From Bacteroidales bacterium UBA6401 (GTDB lineage Bacteria; Bacteroidota; Bacteroidia; Bacteroidales; UBA932): a stretch of DNA of 64,000 nucleotides. The DNA lies in the NCBI GenBank assembly GCA_002438635.1, contig DJPX01000029.1, positions 1-64,000 of the forward strand, written 5' to 3'. The notes under the pieces are model-generated. The model did not search any database, was not told the DNA's origin, and saw nothing but the letters and a program-made list of their open reading frames with translations. This document shows positions 1-9,383 of this stretch, piece after piece. The translations under genes were made by a program, and so were the position numbers. Position 1 is the first letter of the stretch, and every line of letters begins with the position of its first letter.

Positions 1-97
1 CACTGTCAAGTTGAATTAGGCTATCCTTTTTTCGTCTTATATATTATAGTATAATTTTAGGAACTGCAAAAGAATAATAGACTCAAGGATTATTAAT

Positions 98-1124
98 ATG
101 AAAGAAAAAAGATATGGTTATATTGACCATACTGGTAACTTTATCATTCAGCCAATTTTTAAAGCAGCTTGTTCCTTTAGTGAAGGATTAGCTTTTGTCT
201 CATTAGATGGCGATAAATTTGGATGTATTGATAATACAGTCAGACTAATAATATCTGCACAATATTCAAACAAAGCAAGTTTTCATGAAGGCCTCGCTTC
301 TGTGTCAACCGATAACACCTCGTTTTTTTACATTGATAAAAATGGGAATACTATTTTTAGACACGCATTCTGCATTGCTGAACCATTTCACGAAGGACTC
401 GCTTTAGTAATGAATTACAATCGAAAGTATGGCTTTATAAATAAGAATGGAGAATATGTTGCTGATCCCTGCTTTTATAAGGCCAGCAACTTTCATGAAG
501 GTCTTGCATCCGTCGTTTATGATAATTGCAACAAAAAGCGACTTGGGTACATTGATCGGACTGGTTCCTTCATCGTGTCACCGATATATAAAGATATTCC
601 TCTGTTTTTATCAGATTTTCATGAAGGCTTGGCTGTCATCTCTATAGGGAATGAAAATGGTCCATCTAAATTAGATCGTTATGGGTTTATTGATAAGAAC
701 GGAAAAATTACTATCCCTCCAATTTATAATTATGCGGAACCTTTTTTTATGGATAGGCTAAAGTTAACTTAAGTGGTATAATCGGGTATATTAATCCTAC
801 TGGTTCTTTTATATATTTAGAGAATTCTCCAGGTTTTATTATGGAGAATGAATGGTATTCAATAGAAAAGAAACATATACCTATTACTCCTATATACAAC
901 TGGGATATAAAAAATTCGGGTTTATAACTCGTCAAATGGAAATCGTAATCAGCCCCCGTTTTGAGAAGGCATCTGGTTTCAAAGAAGGTCTAGCATGTGT
1001 TAAAGAAGAAAAGAAATATGGTTATATAGACACCAAAGGAAATTATATCATTAAGCCTCAATTTGATGATGCTGGAGATTTTTATGATGGTCTAGCCAAA
1101 GTACAAATTGAAGTTGAAATGTAA
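98..1124 (+). pseudogene. Decayed WG-repeat (KWG) protein gene, read in three frames
   Basis: The translation shows repeated units of the WG type (YGYID..G.FII.P.F followed by F.EGLA.V), a family of beta-rich repeats of unknown, probably binding, function. The repeats do not stay in one frame. They run from the ATG at 98 to a TAA at 770-772, continue in a second frame from about 757 to 926 (GYINPTGSF is visible), and continue in a third frame from about 906 to a TAA at 1122-1124 (FGFI, then YGYIDTKGN). The first break lies at a run of seven T (742-748), and the continuing frame also meets a TAG at 754-756. The second lies at a run of six A (909-914), where one extra A would restore the frame. 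No signal peptide is seen. Two homopolymer breaks could be assembly errors, but the extra TAG argues for real decay. Confidence 0.75.
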
Positions 1125-1228
1125 CCCTCCGGAGAGGCATGTATTGCGATTTTGTGTGATTGGACCTTTCTGTGCACAGAATTGAAATCAAAATTTTCAT
1201 CATCGTGCTAATCTTATAAAACGAACAA

Positions 1229-1252
1229 GGGGAGGCCGATGCGGGCTCCCCC
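1229..1252 (-). terminator. Candidate intrinsic terminator after the CNNM gene
   Basis: A GC-rich hairpin (GGGGA and GCC pairing with GGC and TCCCC, one bulged G) lies 30 bases past the stop of the minus-strand transporter gene. On the minus strand it is followed by a T-rich stretch (TTGTTCGTTTT). It would end the long minus-strand block. The stem is short and imperfect. Confidence 0.5.
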
Positions 1253-1281
1253 TCTATTAATATCAAGTACCGATTCAACTA

Positions 1282-2316
1282 TTATTTATCTACGGCATTA
1301 CGTTTTTTCCATTGAGCAAGAGCCAATTGCTGCATATCCCTTACAGAGTCACGCTCGTCGACAATCTCACTTCCCATGATAGTCTCTATGACATCCTCAA
1401 GAGTTAAGATACCCTGAAAACTACCATACTCATCGATAATTATCGATATCTGCTCATTATGTTCGAGCATCTCATCCCACACCTTATCCATAGGTGTATC
1501 CTTGTCAAAACTTGCGATTGGCCTTTTTATCTCCGATAATGTCTTGTCAAATTTATCCTCCGCCACTAATTGCAAGACATCCATACGAAGAACATAACCA
1601 GTAATGTATTCGTCGTTATCCGTATAAACGGGAATACGGGAATGCGCCTTGAAATGCTTATCTTTAAAGAAATTACGTAATGTCATAAACTCGGAAGCAG
1701 TCGCACAAACCACACGCGGAGTCATAACATCGCTCGCCTTAATTTCGTCAAGATTAATAACATTTTGAATAATTTCATTCTCGTCTTCCTCCAAATCGCC
1801 AGCCTCTTCCGCCACATTTGCCATAGCAGACACTTCGTCTCTGGAAACTGCATTCTCGTTTTCTTTAGGCGTTATCAGCTTTTGCAGCTTCTCTATAAGC
1901 CACACACATGGGAACATGATGACTATTAAAATACTAATAGTGGTCGTAGCAAATCCCATAAGAGAGCGCCAACCATGAGTTCCTATCGTTTTAGGCACTA
2001 TCTCCGAAAATATCAAAATGAGAATCGTCGTTATTGCGCTCACCAGGCCGAACCACTCACTTCCAAAAACAAGCGTTGCCTGACGGCCAACACCTGCCGC
2101 ACCAATCGTATTGGCAATAGTATTAAGTGAAAGAATAGCCGCAATGGGCCGCGACGAATTCTGCTTAAAATCCTTCATCTTCTTCGCAGGACCATAGCCT
2201 TCCTCCTCTCGCATAGTAATGTAAGATATTGGAGTAGACATCAATACCGCTTCCAGTACTGAACACATGAAGGACACGGTCATCGCGCCTAAAAGGAAAA
2301 CGATTAATTCAACCAT
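1282..2316 (-). CDS. CNNM/CorC-type membrane transporter (DUF21 plus CBS pair)
   Basis: The first ~140 residues are hydrophobic with four likely membrane segments, matching the DUF21/CNNM domain. About residues 190-320 form a CBS pair (VMTPRVVCA, then IPVYTDN; SFQGILTLEDVIE is characteristic). Members of this family are linked to magnesium or cobalt export, and the CBS pair probably senses ATP-Mg. At 344 residues the protein stops soon after the CBS pair, so the C-terminal CorC_HlyC domain of longer relatives is missing. The ATG at 2316 sits 3 bases after the stop of the upstream nuclease gene, so the two are probably co-transcribed. The fold assignment is firm; the substrate is not readable. 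Confidence 0.85.
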   Translation of the reverse strand: MVELIVFLLGAMTVSFMCSVLEAVLMSTPISYITMREEEGYGPAKKMKDFKQNSSRPIAAILSLNTIANTIGAAGVGRQATLVFGSEWFGLVSAITTILILIFSEIVPKTIGTHGWRSLMGFATTTISILIVIMFPCVWLIEKLQKLITPKENENAVSRDEVSAMANVAEEAGDLEEDENEIIQNVINLDEIKASDVMTPRVVCATASEFMTLRNFFKDKHFKAHSRIPVYTDNDEYITGYVLRMDVLQLVAEDKFDKTLSEIKRPIASFDKDTPMDKVWDEMLEHNEQISIIIDEYGSFQGILTLEDVIETIMGSEIVDERDSVRDMQQLALAQWKKRNAVDK

Positions 2317-2319
2317 AAT

Positions 2320-3906
2320 TTATAAACCCCACTCCGATGCCGAGAAACTCGTTTTAGGAGCATTCGGGACATTTTCAAAATACTTAATTCCTGTAATTTT
2401 TTCCAAATCGGAGATTGACATCATCTCTCGAGAGGTAACCTTTTGACCCTTTAAATCATTTGTATGCGAACGCACAAATGCAGCACACTTCATTTCAGAA
2501 GCGGAGCAATTCTTTAATGATTTTTTAGTATTACCTTTCTTGGTCCTAAGAAGAGCATAATAGAACATAGTAGGCATGTCTACATCGTTACGACCGCCAA
2601 AGGAAATAGTTTTAGGCGATACCGTGTTGCCGTAGCCGTCTGTAAACTTCTCGAAATAACAGCCTACAACTATGTAAAGAGTGTCAGAACATACCTGACC
2701 ATCAACATATTCCTCCAATGTATTCCATCCGCCACCTCCGGTATTAAAGCCACTCTGTAGTTGAGGTGCTATGTTTGTATAATAAAACACCTGTTCATTA
2801 GTTTTTCTTGAGGCCAATCTCTCAGCAGAGCCTAGCATATGACCTTTATTGCATCCTCCACCCGTGGTTTTGCTATGATATTGGACATCTGAAGGGATTT
2901 TAGGATCTACTTTATATGCATTTGTCCTATTGGTACCCTTATTTTGATACATACTATGCCGCGGAGCAGCTACCCATATAGGACAATGATGCTCACCGCT
3001 AAAGCATACAGTATAATTACGAGCATCTCCACCGCTAGGCGATTTCAAATCGGTAAAATGCGTAGCATAATAAATATTAGAATCATTATCGTGCACCCCA
3101 TTATTATCCTCATCATACATCAAAGGCAACTCCGCCCAAGAATAGCGATTTGACGATGGGCCCGGATTAGGATCTGGATCTGGATTAGGTTCTGGATCCG
3201 GGTCTGGCTCTGGATCAGGATCTACAATCTCCGATGGGACATACTTTGTAATTACGAAATTAACATTATCGTATTTAGGCGCATATCCTATGGTATAACC
3301 ATATATCGTCACATCCCCATCTGGAACTGCGATATTAGAATAAGTATATAATACTTCTGCGCCTACACTTACTTTATACCCATTCTTAGTCCCGACCGCC
3401 TTGCCATAAGTTATCGTCGCTTTTGAAGCTTGACTTCTTATGAAAGCCTCTGTGATTTCTTCAGGTTCAGTATAATTAAACTTACGATCGGACGACACGA
3501 GCTCCATACTTGGTTTATTCCACTCCGGCACTCCGTTAAATTCCTTAACTTCACCATCTAAAGAAAGTTCATCGCCAAGCGAAATCGTCTTATCTGGATC
3601 ATATAACAGCATATACGCCGTACCATCCGTCACCACGAAATTAAAAGAACCTGCAGCCACAACTACAGCAGACTTCACTTCATAATTGCCTGATCCTTTT
3701 TCTATTATCTCTGAAAATGTAATAGACGACGGATGAGGCTTTATGGGATCTATATCAGGTTCAGGATCCGGGTTCGGTTCTGGGTCCAGACCGGGATCGG
3801 GAGGAACTATAGTACCCGGATTTTCCGGATCATTAACCGGCTCACAGGAGGTAAAACTCAAAGAGAGAGCCGCAATAATTAAACATAACTTTGGTATTAG
3901 TTTCAT
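2320..3906 (-). CDS. Secreted DNA/RNA non-specific endonuclease lipoprotein with OB-fold region
   Basis: The start MKLIPKLCLII leads to a lipobox ending FTSC (Cys21), so this is an exported lipoprotein. Next comes a Pro/Asp/Glu-rich spacer, a region of about 110 residues resembling the YhcR-type OB fold (ITFSEII, FVVTDGTAYMLLYD), and a second acidic Pro/Asp spacer. The C-terminal half is a beta-beta-alpha-metal NUC1 nuclease: CNKGHM carries the candidate catalytic His356, followed by a conserved block (FYYTNIAPQ, then GGGWNTLE). Such enzymes cut DNA and RNA without sequence preference. NKGH replaces the DRGH more common in the family. It lies 35 bases after rnfA and 3 bases before the CNNM gene. 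Nutrient scavenging or defence are both possible roles. Confidence 0.85.
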   Translation of the reverse strand: MKLIPKLCLIIAALSLSFTSCEPVNDPENPGTIVPPDPGLDPEPNPDPEPDIDPIKPHPSSITFSEIIEKGSGNYEVKSAVVVAAGSFNFVVTDGTAYMLLYDPDKTISLGDELSLDGEVKEFNGVPEWNKPSMELVSSDRKFNYTEPEEITEAFIRSQASKATITYGKAVGTKNGYKVSVGAEVLYTYSNIAVPDGDVTIYGYTIGYAPKYDNVNFVITKYVPSEIVDPDPEPDPDPEPNPDPDPNPGPSSNRYSWAELPLMYDEDNNGVHDNDSNIYYATHFTDLKSPSGGDARNYTVCFSGEHHCPIWVAAPRHSMYQNKGTNRTNAYKVDPKIPSDVQYHSKTTGGGCNKGHMLGSAERLASRKTNEQVFYYTNIAPQLQSGFNTGGGGWNTLEEYVDGQVCSDTLYIVVGCYFEKFTDGYGNTVSPKTISFGGRNDVDMPTMFYYALLRTKKGNTKKSLKNCSASEMKCAAFVRSHTNDLKGQKVTSREMMSISDLEKITGIKYFENVPNAPKTSFSASEWGL

Positions 3907-3941
3907 AAATATTTAGTATTGATTAGTTTTTTCATCCCGGA

Positions 3942-4550
3942 TTAGATCTTTACCATTCCAGAAAAACCGAAAAAGGCCATAGCCATAATACTCACCGTAA
4001 TTAAAGCTATAGGAAGGCCTTTAAATGCCTTAGGCACGTTATTGCCACTAAGATGCTCTCTAAGACCCGCAAATAAAATCATCGCAAGTCCATAGCCCAG
4101 TGAAGTAGCTAAAGCATACACAGTGGCTTGCCCCAAATTCAGCAATTGCGCCTTATCACCATTAAGGGTAAACTCTTTAGTAACTACTGTAATCGCCACG
4201 CCCAACACTGCACAATTAGTAGTAATCAAAGGAAGAAATATTCCTAAAGCCTGATACAATGATGGGCTTATTTTCTTAAGAACTATCTCCACCATCTGCA
4301 CCAAAGCAGCAATTACTAGAATAAAGGCTATAGTTTGAAGGAACTCCAAATTAAATCTCAACAGCAAATACTTATTTATAAGGTAAGTAACCACAGTGGC
4401 TAGCGTTATTACAAAGCATACCGCACCTGACATTCCTGTCGCTGTGCTTAGTTTATTGGACACTCCCAAAAACGGGCAAATTCCCAAAAACTGCGACAAA
4501 AGAATGTTATTTACAAATATCGCCGATATTATAATTAATATGTATTCCAT
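3942..4550 (-). CDS. rnfA: Rnf electron transport complex subunit RnfA
   Basis: RnfA is a six-helix inner-membrane subunit of the ion-pumping ferredoxin:NAD+ oxidoreductase. The 202-residue length is typical. Cys25 (LGICPFLG) and the cysteine in TTNCAVLG correspond to the residues that, with two in RnfE, hold a [2Fe-2S] cluster buried in the membrane. It is the last gene of the rnf set and begins 3 bases after rnfE ends. The following nuclease gene starts 35 bases on without an obvious terminator. Confidence 0.95.
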   Translation of the reverse strand: MEYILIIISAIFVNNILLSQFLGICPFLGVSNKLSTATGMSGAVCFVITLATVVTYLINKYLLLRFNLEFLQTIAFILVIAALVQMVEIVLKKISPSLYQALGIFLPLITTNCAVLGVAITVVTKEFTLNGDKAQLLNLGQATVYALATSLGYGLAMILFAGLREHLSGNNVPKAFKGLPIALITVSIMAMAFFGFSGMVKI

Positions 4551-4553
4551 ACC

Positions 4554-5138
4554 CTATTTCTTGAAGAATTTATTAAACAACACCATAAGATAGCCTAAAA
4601 CCATAAAAGCACCGGGAGCCAGAACGAAAGCAAGAATTCCATCACCCGGAATAAACTTCAGTCCAAAAGCCGAACCGCTTCCCAAAATCTCCCTTATTAG
4701 TCCTATTATCGTAAGAGATAATGTAAATCCTATACCTATTCCAAGGCCATCAAGAGCCGAAGCCCAAGGCCCATTCTTACAAGCGAAAGCCTCCGCTCTT
4801 CCGAGTACGATGCAATTCACAACGATAAGAGGAATAAACAATCCCAATGTCTGATATATACTTGGGACATACGCCTGCATCGCTAATTGTAAAACAGTCA
4901 CAAAAGTAGCGATAACTACAATATAAACTGGAATATGAACTTTATCAGGCACTATAGGCGCTATTAAAGAAATAACTATATTAGAGAGAATAAGCACGAA
5001 CATGGTAGCCAATCCCATCTCCAATCCATTCATAGCAGAAGTAGTAGTGGCAAGTGTAGGACACATACCCAAAACGAGCACAAAAGTAGGATTCTCTTTA
5101 ATAATCCCCTTTGCTACAAGTGATAAATTTTTTCCCAT
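4554..5138 (-). CDS. rnfE: Rnf electron transport complex subunit RnfE
   Basis: RnfE is the paralogue and membrane partner of RnfA. It has about six hydrophobic segments and 194 residues. Cys26 (LGMCPTLA) and the cysteine in VVNCIVLGRAEAF match the RnfA/RnfE cluster ligands. The RAEAF motif after the second cysteine tells it apart from RnfA. It sits between rnfG and rnfA with gaps of only 2-3 bases, so it is part of the same transcript. Confidence 0.95.
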   Translation of the reverse strand: MGKNLSLVAKGIIKENPTFVLVLGMCPTLATTTSAMNGLEMGLATMFVLILSNIVISLIAPIVPDKVHIPVYIVVIATFVTVLQLAMQAYVPSIYQTLGLFIPLIVVNCIVLGRAEAFACKNGPWASALDGLGIGIGFTLSLTIIGLIREILGSGSAFGLKFIPGDGILAFVLAPGAFMVLGYLMVLFNKFFKK

Positions 5139-5140
5139 TT

Positions 5141-5701
5141 CTACCTTTCTTCTAATAATTTGACAACTTTAACTGCATCATTAACAGCCTTAATATATGC
5201 TCTTGAGGTGATAGTGGACCCAGTAATTGCATCTATCTCTCCCCCATCCTTCTTTACTGCGAATGGTGAAGATGAAGCACGATTTCTAAATTGGCCGGCA
5301 AAACTTGGATCCGAACTACACTTGGCCCCTAAACCTGGCGTTTCGCTATGAGATAACACCGATGTATCATAAACAGTTCCATCGGATAAAACACCCACCA
5401 TTAGAACCAATTTACCTCCAAAGCCATTAGCGCTGCTCTTAACAGCATAACCCACTATGTCATTGTTATTTGAAAGAGTATAATACTCATACTCTACACC
5501 ATCCATGGAGATACTACTCGAAGTGGACAACTCTCCACCCTCTGGCAAGACTTTTTTTATCGAATCATCTACTGCCTTTTGGTTGGCTTGAGCTATTGGC
5601 TTCTCCGTAACGACATACACTGTACCAAGGATCGCCGAACAAAACAAGCACACCCCGGTAAGGCATAGAACCATATTTTTCAAATTTGAAACTGCTGCCA
5701 T
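5141..5701 (-). CDS. rnfG: Rnf electron transport complex subunit RnfG (covalent FMN)
   Basis: RnfG is a periplasmic flavoprotein anchored by one N-terminal helix (about residues 5-27, MVLCLTGVCLF). The FMN-binding domain carries the covalent flavin motif DAITGSTITS, with Thr163 as the likely phosphoester attachment site; the usual motif is SGAT, so the Ser before Thr is a mild variant. I place the start at the ATG at 5701 and not upstream at 5737: a GGGAGG ribosome site (5710-5715) stands 8 bases before this ATG, the rnfD stop ends at 5704, and the resulting 186 residues start directly with the membrane helix. It lies between rnfD and rnfE. Confidence 0.93.
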   Translation of the reverse strand: MAAVSNLKNMVLCLTGVCLFCSAILGTVYVVTEKPIAQANQKAVDDSIKKVLPEGGELSTSSSISMDGVEYEYYTLSNNNDIVGYAVKSSANGFGGKLVLMVGVLSDGTVYDTSVLSHSETPGLGAKCSSDPSFAGQFRNRASSSPFAVKKDGGEIDAITGSTITSRAYIKAVNDAVKVVKLLEER

Positions 5702-5703
5702 AA

Positions 5704-6669
5704 CTATGACCTCCCATATTTTTTCTGATGACACCAATTATTCAATAGTGGCACCGTCATATTCATTATAAGTATTGCGAAACTCATTCCCTCCGGATAA
5801 GCGCCGAAATAACGTATCAACATAAGCAGCAGGCCAATACCTACACCATATATAATGCCACCCTTTGTGCTCATAGGAGAAGTCACATAGTCGGTAGCCA
5901 TAAAGCAGGCGCCTAAAACGACACCACCTGTCAGTAGGTTAAAAAGAGGATCAGTATAAGTAGATGGATCTATCAGCCAAAATATAGCACTAAATACAGC
6001 CACAGTCGCAAAAATACTTAGCGTTATCCACGGCTTTATCACTTTTCTAATAAGCAGATATACAAAACCCAACAATAGCGCAAATGTACTGATTTCACCT
6101 GCCGAACCGCCTATATTCAAAAACAAAGTATTCAAATAATCTGTCCCCGCCACTGCATCTACTCCACCTTCGGCAAATCTTCCTAAAAGAGTAGCACCGG
6201 AAACTGCATCACTAGAATGAATAAATCCAGAAGGAATTGTCCAATCTGTCATATATGTAGGAAACGATATCAGCAAAAACACACGACCCGTTATGGCAGG
6301 ATTAAATGGATTCTGGCCAATTCCGCCGAAAGTCATCTTTGCCACCCCTATGGAAACCACTGCCCCTATAAAGACAACCCACCATGGTGTAGTACAAGGC
6401 AGATTCATAGCAAGCAGCAAGCCTGTCACCACAGCAGATAAATCGCCTATAGTGCTGGGAGCCTTTAACATATATTTAGTAATGGCCCACTCTAATAGCA
6501 CACAAGAGACCACACTAACGGCCAACACCAACAATTCGCTCCATCCATAAAACAAAATCGACACTATAATCGCCGGAGTAAGAGCGATTATCACATCACG
6601 CATGAGTGATCTAGTACTTACTGCTGCGTGGATATGTGGTGATGGTGATACTAGTAAAGTATTTTTCAT
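5704..6669 (-). CDS. rnfD: Rnf electron transport complex subunit RnfD (covalent FMN)
   Basis: RnfD is a multi-helix membrane subunit with a covalently bound FMN. The N terminus MKNTLLVSPSPHIH is typical of RnfD, as is the motif VSGATLLGRF with Thr160 as attachment residue. GNPFNPAITGR-like sequence (GQNPFNPAITGRVF) and about eight to ten hydrophobic segments support it. The ATG at 6669 is preferred over an in-frame GTG nine bases earlier, which adds three residues not seen in the family. The stop at 5704 is two bases before the rnfG ATG, which suggests coupled translation. Confidence 0.94.
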   Translation of the reverse strand: MKNTLLVSPSPHIHAAVSTRSLMRDVIIALTPAIIVSILFYGWSELLVLAVSVVSCVLLEWAITKYMLKAPSTIGDLSAVVTGLLLAMNLPCTTPWWVVFIGAVVSIGVAKMTFGGIGQNPFNPAITGRVFLLISFPTYMTDWTIPSGFIHSSDAVSGATLLGRFAEGGVDAVAGTDYLNTLFLNIGGSAGEISTFALLLGFVYLLIRKVIKPWITLSIFATVAVFSAIFWLIDPSTYTDPLFNLLTGGVVLGACFMATDYVTSPMSTKGGIIYGVGIGLLLMLIRYFGAYPEGMSFAILIMNMTVPLLNNWCHQKKYGRS

Positions 6670-6680
6670 AATGAACACTT

Positions 6681-8039
6681 CTATTTTTTTGCGGCAGCCG
6701 CGCGTGCTCGCATAATACCCATAACCTGTCCTTTATACTGACGAATATAGTCAAGAAGCGGGATATTTGCAGGACAACTATACAAACAACATCCGCATTC
6801 AATACAATCCTGAACTGCATTCTTCTCCAAACCCTCTGTATCGCTTACAGCACCCAACCTCTTCAAGAGGAATGGTTCCAAGCCCATAGGGCAAGCCTCG
6901 GCACAACGCCCACACCTTATACAAGCAGATTCCGGCTTACGAAGCGTAGCCTCTCTACTGAGATATAGTATAGACGACGACCCTTTTACACAAGCCGCAT
7001 CAATATTGGATATAGCTTTTCCCATCATAGGGCCTCCACTTATTATCTTAGCTGCTCCTTCAGGAATTCCACCAGCATATTCAGCGATATAACTTAACGG
7101 AGTTCCTATTCTAAATAGATAATTATGTTGCTTTTCTACTGGTAAACAATCCCCCGTAACAGTAAGCGTATTAGTTACGAGTGGCTTATTTTTCTGAACA
7201 GCTTCATATACGGCCAATGCTGTCGCTACATTCTGCACTACAGCCCCCACACTTATAGGCAGCCCGCCAGATTTAACCTGACGATGCATTACTGCATCTA
7301 TTAGCTGTTTCTCACCACCTTGCGGATACCTTTTTTTCAATGTAAGCACCTCTATTCCGTCATAAGAAAGTTCTGCCAATGCGCGCGTCATCGCCTCTAT
7401 AGCCTCTGGTTTATTTTCCTCTATTCCTATCACGGTTCTACACCCACCTAAGACCTTTTGCATTATGGCCGCGCCTACAATTATCTCCTTTGTGCGCTCC
7501 AACATTATGCGAAAATCGCTAGTTAGATAAGGCTCACACTCTGCTCCATTTAAAATAAGACATTCTGCCTTACTTCCTGGTGCAGGATTAAGTTTTACGT
7601 GTGTAGGGAAAGTAGCACCACCTAAGCCCACTACTCCGTTATTTTTTACGCGTGAAAGTATAAAATCTCTATCCTGTGGAATATCCGTTTTTAACTCGGG
7701 AGTAAGATCTATCCCTTCTGCCCATTCATCGCCTTCTACTGCTATTTCTATGTGTGCGACCATTTTCCCGGCCAAATCGGCACGCGCAGATATAGACTTC
7801 ACTGTGCCACTTACTGGAGAATGAACAAAAGCTGATATAAATCCTGATGGTTCTGCAATTACCTGTCCTGCTTTAACCTTGTCTCCGACAGAAACTATAG
7901 GAGTAGCTGGAGCGCCAAGATGCTGCGACATAGACACATACATCGTTTGAGGCAAAGGCAAAACTTCTATGGCGCAATTCCTGGAAAATTTCGAATCTGC
8001 AGGATGCACACCACCGATACTAAATGTAACTTTACGCAT
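6681..8039 (-). CDS. rnfC: Rnf electron transport complex subunit RnfC
   Basis: RnfC is the peripheral subunit that exchanges electrons with NAD(H). It shows the glycine-rich nucleotide site GVVGLGGATFPTHVKL near residues 135-150, a middle SLBB-like region, and two ferredoxin motifs near the C terminus: CIRCGRCAEACP and CIECGCCLYSCP, each suited to a [4Fe-4S] cluster. At 452 residues it is the short form, without the Ala/Lys-rich C-terminal extension of enterobacterial RnfC. Its start overlaps the rnfB end by 8 bases. Confidence 0.95.
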   Translation of the reverse strand: MRKVTFSIGGVHPADSKFSRNCAIEVLPLPQTMYVSMSQHLGAPATPIVSVGDKVKAGQVIAEPSGFISAFVHSPVSGTVKSISARADLAGKMVAHIEIAVEGDEWAEGIDLTPELKTDIPQDRDFILSRVKNNGVVGLGGATFPTHVKLNPAPGSKAECLILNGAECEPYLTSDFRIMLERTKEIIVGAAIMQKVLGGCRTVIGIEENKPEAIEAMTRALAELSYDGIEVLTLKKRYPQGGEKQLIDAVMHRQVKSGGLPISVGAVVQNVATALAVYEAVQKNKPLVTNTLTVTGDCLPVEKQHNYLFRIGTPLSYIAEYAGGIPEGAAKIISGGPMMGKAISNIDAACVKGSSSILYLSREATLRKPESACIRCGRCAEACPMGLEPFLLKRLGAVSDTEGLEKNAVQDCIECGCCLYSCPANIPLLDYIRQYKGQVMGIMRARAAAAKK

Positions 8040-8976
8040 TATTTTCCTCCTTTTTCTCTGCTACTGGTTTTACATTGGCCTTTTCAGCGGCAGCAGCTTC
8101 ACGTGCTTTCTTTGCCCGTTCCGCAATTCTAGCTTTCAATGCCTCCTTATCTAAAGGCTTAGGAAATCCAACACCATGGATGGCACCCGTCGGGCAAACT
8201 GCCTCGCACTCACGACATAATTTACATTTATTAAAGTCGATATATGCCAAATTATTTTCAATACTTATAGCCCCATGCGTACAAGTTTTTGCACACATTC
8301 CGCACCCTATACATGCAACGCTACAGGCCTTCCTCGCTACCGGGCCCTTATCCTTATTTACACAAGAAACATAGACACGCATCGAACGAGGACCCTTGTT
8401 ACGCAATTCTATAATCGACTTAGGACAAGCCTTAACACAAGCTCCACACGCTGTACACTTGTTTTCATCCACTTCAGGAAGACCTGTCGTAGGATTCATA
8501 ACAATAGCCCCGAACATACAGGCCGAAACGCAATCGCCACAGCCCAAACAACCATAAGCACATCCAGTATCTCCACTATATAAAGCGGCTTTTACCTTAC
8601 ACGATTTCGCTCCATCATAAACATTAAGGCGTGCACGGGCAGAACAACTTCCATTGCAACGCACAACCGCTACCATAGGAGCTTGTTCTTTAACCGTATA
8701 ACCCAAAATTCCGGCCACTTTCTTCATTACTTCATTACCACCGACCGGACAATAATTATTATCCAAATTGCCGGCCTCCACAGCAGCTTGGGCAAATGCT
8801 CTACATCCTGCATAACCACAGCCGCCACAATTGGCCCCTGGCATAACCTTCTCAACCTCATCGATTCGAGGGTCTTCTTCCACCTTGAACTTCTTCGCTA
8901 CCAGAAACAAGACCAGCGCAAGCACCAATCCTAACACTGATAAAACGACAATAGTTAAGATAATCGTATTAGTCAT
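8032..8976 (-). CDS. rnfB: Rnf electron transport complex subunit RnfB (polyferredoxin)
   Basis: RnfB takes electrons from ferredoxin. Residues ~5-25 form the membrane anchor. The N-terminal cluster domain has NCGGCGYAGC plus a downstream cysteine. Four CxxCxxCxxxC motifs follow: CLGCGDCVSAC, CTACGACVKAC, CIGCGMCAKTC and CKLCRECEAVC, so five or more iron-sulfur clusters are expected. The C-terminal tail is Lys/Ala/Glu-rich. At 314 residues this is the long form usual in Bacteroidota and Clostridia rather than the ~190-residue enterobacterial form. It begins inside the last bases of the RseC-like gene (4-base ATGA overlap). Confidence 0.95.
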   Translation of the reverse strand: MTNTIILTIVVLSVLGLVLALVLFLVAKKFKVEEDPRIDEVEKVMPGANCGGCGYAGCRAFAQAAVEAGNLDNNYCPVGGNEVMKKVAGILGYTVKEQAPMVAVVRCNGSCSARARLNVYDGAKSCKVKAALYSGDTGCAYGCLGCGDCVSACMFGAIVMNPTTGLPEVDENKCTACGACVKACPKSIIELRNKGPRSMRVYVSCVNKDKGPVARKACSVACIGCGMCAKTCTHGAISIENNLAYIDFNKCKLCRECEAVCPTGAIHGVGFPKPLDKEALKARIAERAKKAREAAAAEKANVKPVAEKKEENNA

Positions 8977-9383
8977 TTCTTCTTAATATAAAAAGTATAT
9001 TCGTTTTTCAACACGTTACGCAGCAAGTATACAACTAAATAATAACAAGCCACTATTCCTATGGCACCCAATCCGCATATAACCTCGCTTACGCTCAATG
9101 CGTTTAGTATCAGCAACACTGCTGTCATCAAAATCAAAGGAAATATATATGCTACCCACACCGCCTTCATGCCTAATGAACGTTTCATATTCACCCAAAC
9201 CTCTTCTCCCACTTCATATCCTGGCACCAAAGGAACATCTATCTGTTTTTTCTTCAATTCAGACATTCCACATAACGAAGCGGCATGACAAGAAGCACAA
9301 GCATCCTCTGCAATAATCTCCACAATTATTCCTTGAGGAGTAATATCCACAATTCTGCCTATATGTTTGATTTCTTCTACCAT
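8973..9383 (-). CDS. SoxR-reducing/RseC-family membrane protein at head of rnf operon
   Basis: This is a 136-residue protein of the RseC/MucC family. A small N-terminal domain carries CASCHAASLC (cysteines spaced CxxCx5C), followed by a basic stretch and two hydrophobic helices near residues 75-120. In enterobacteria a relative works with Rsx (Rnf) to keep SoxR reduced; in Bacteroidota it routinely precedes rnfB, and a role in electron transfer or assembly of the Rnf complex is inferred. It overlaps the dnaB end by 7 bases and rnfB by 4. Confidence 0.85.
   Translation of the reverse strand: MVEEIKHIGRIVDITPQGIIVEIIAEDACASCHAASLCGMSELKKKQIDVPLVPGYEVGEEVWVNMKRSLGMKAVWVAYIFPLILMTAVLLILNALSVSEVICGLGAIGIVACYYLVVYLLRNVLKNEYTFYIKKK

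Noticed and set aside
3160..3230. DNA tandem repeat GGATCTGGATC and similar
   Set aside because: It is explained by the Pro/Asp/Glu linker codons in the nuclease lipoprotein.
5702..5737. Longer rnfG beginning at 5737
   Set aside because: The extension overlaps rnfD and is not typical of RnfG; a ribosome site fits the ATG at 5701.
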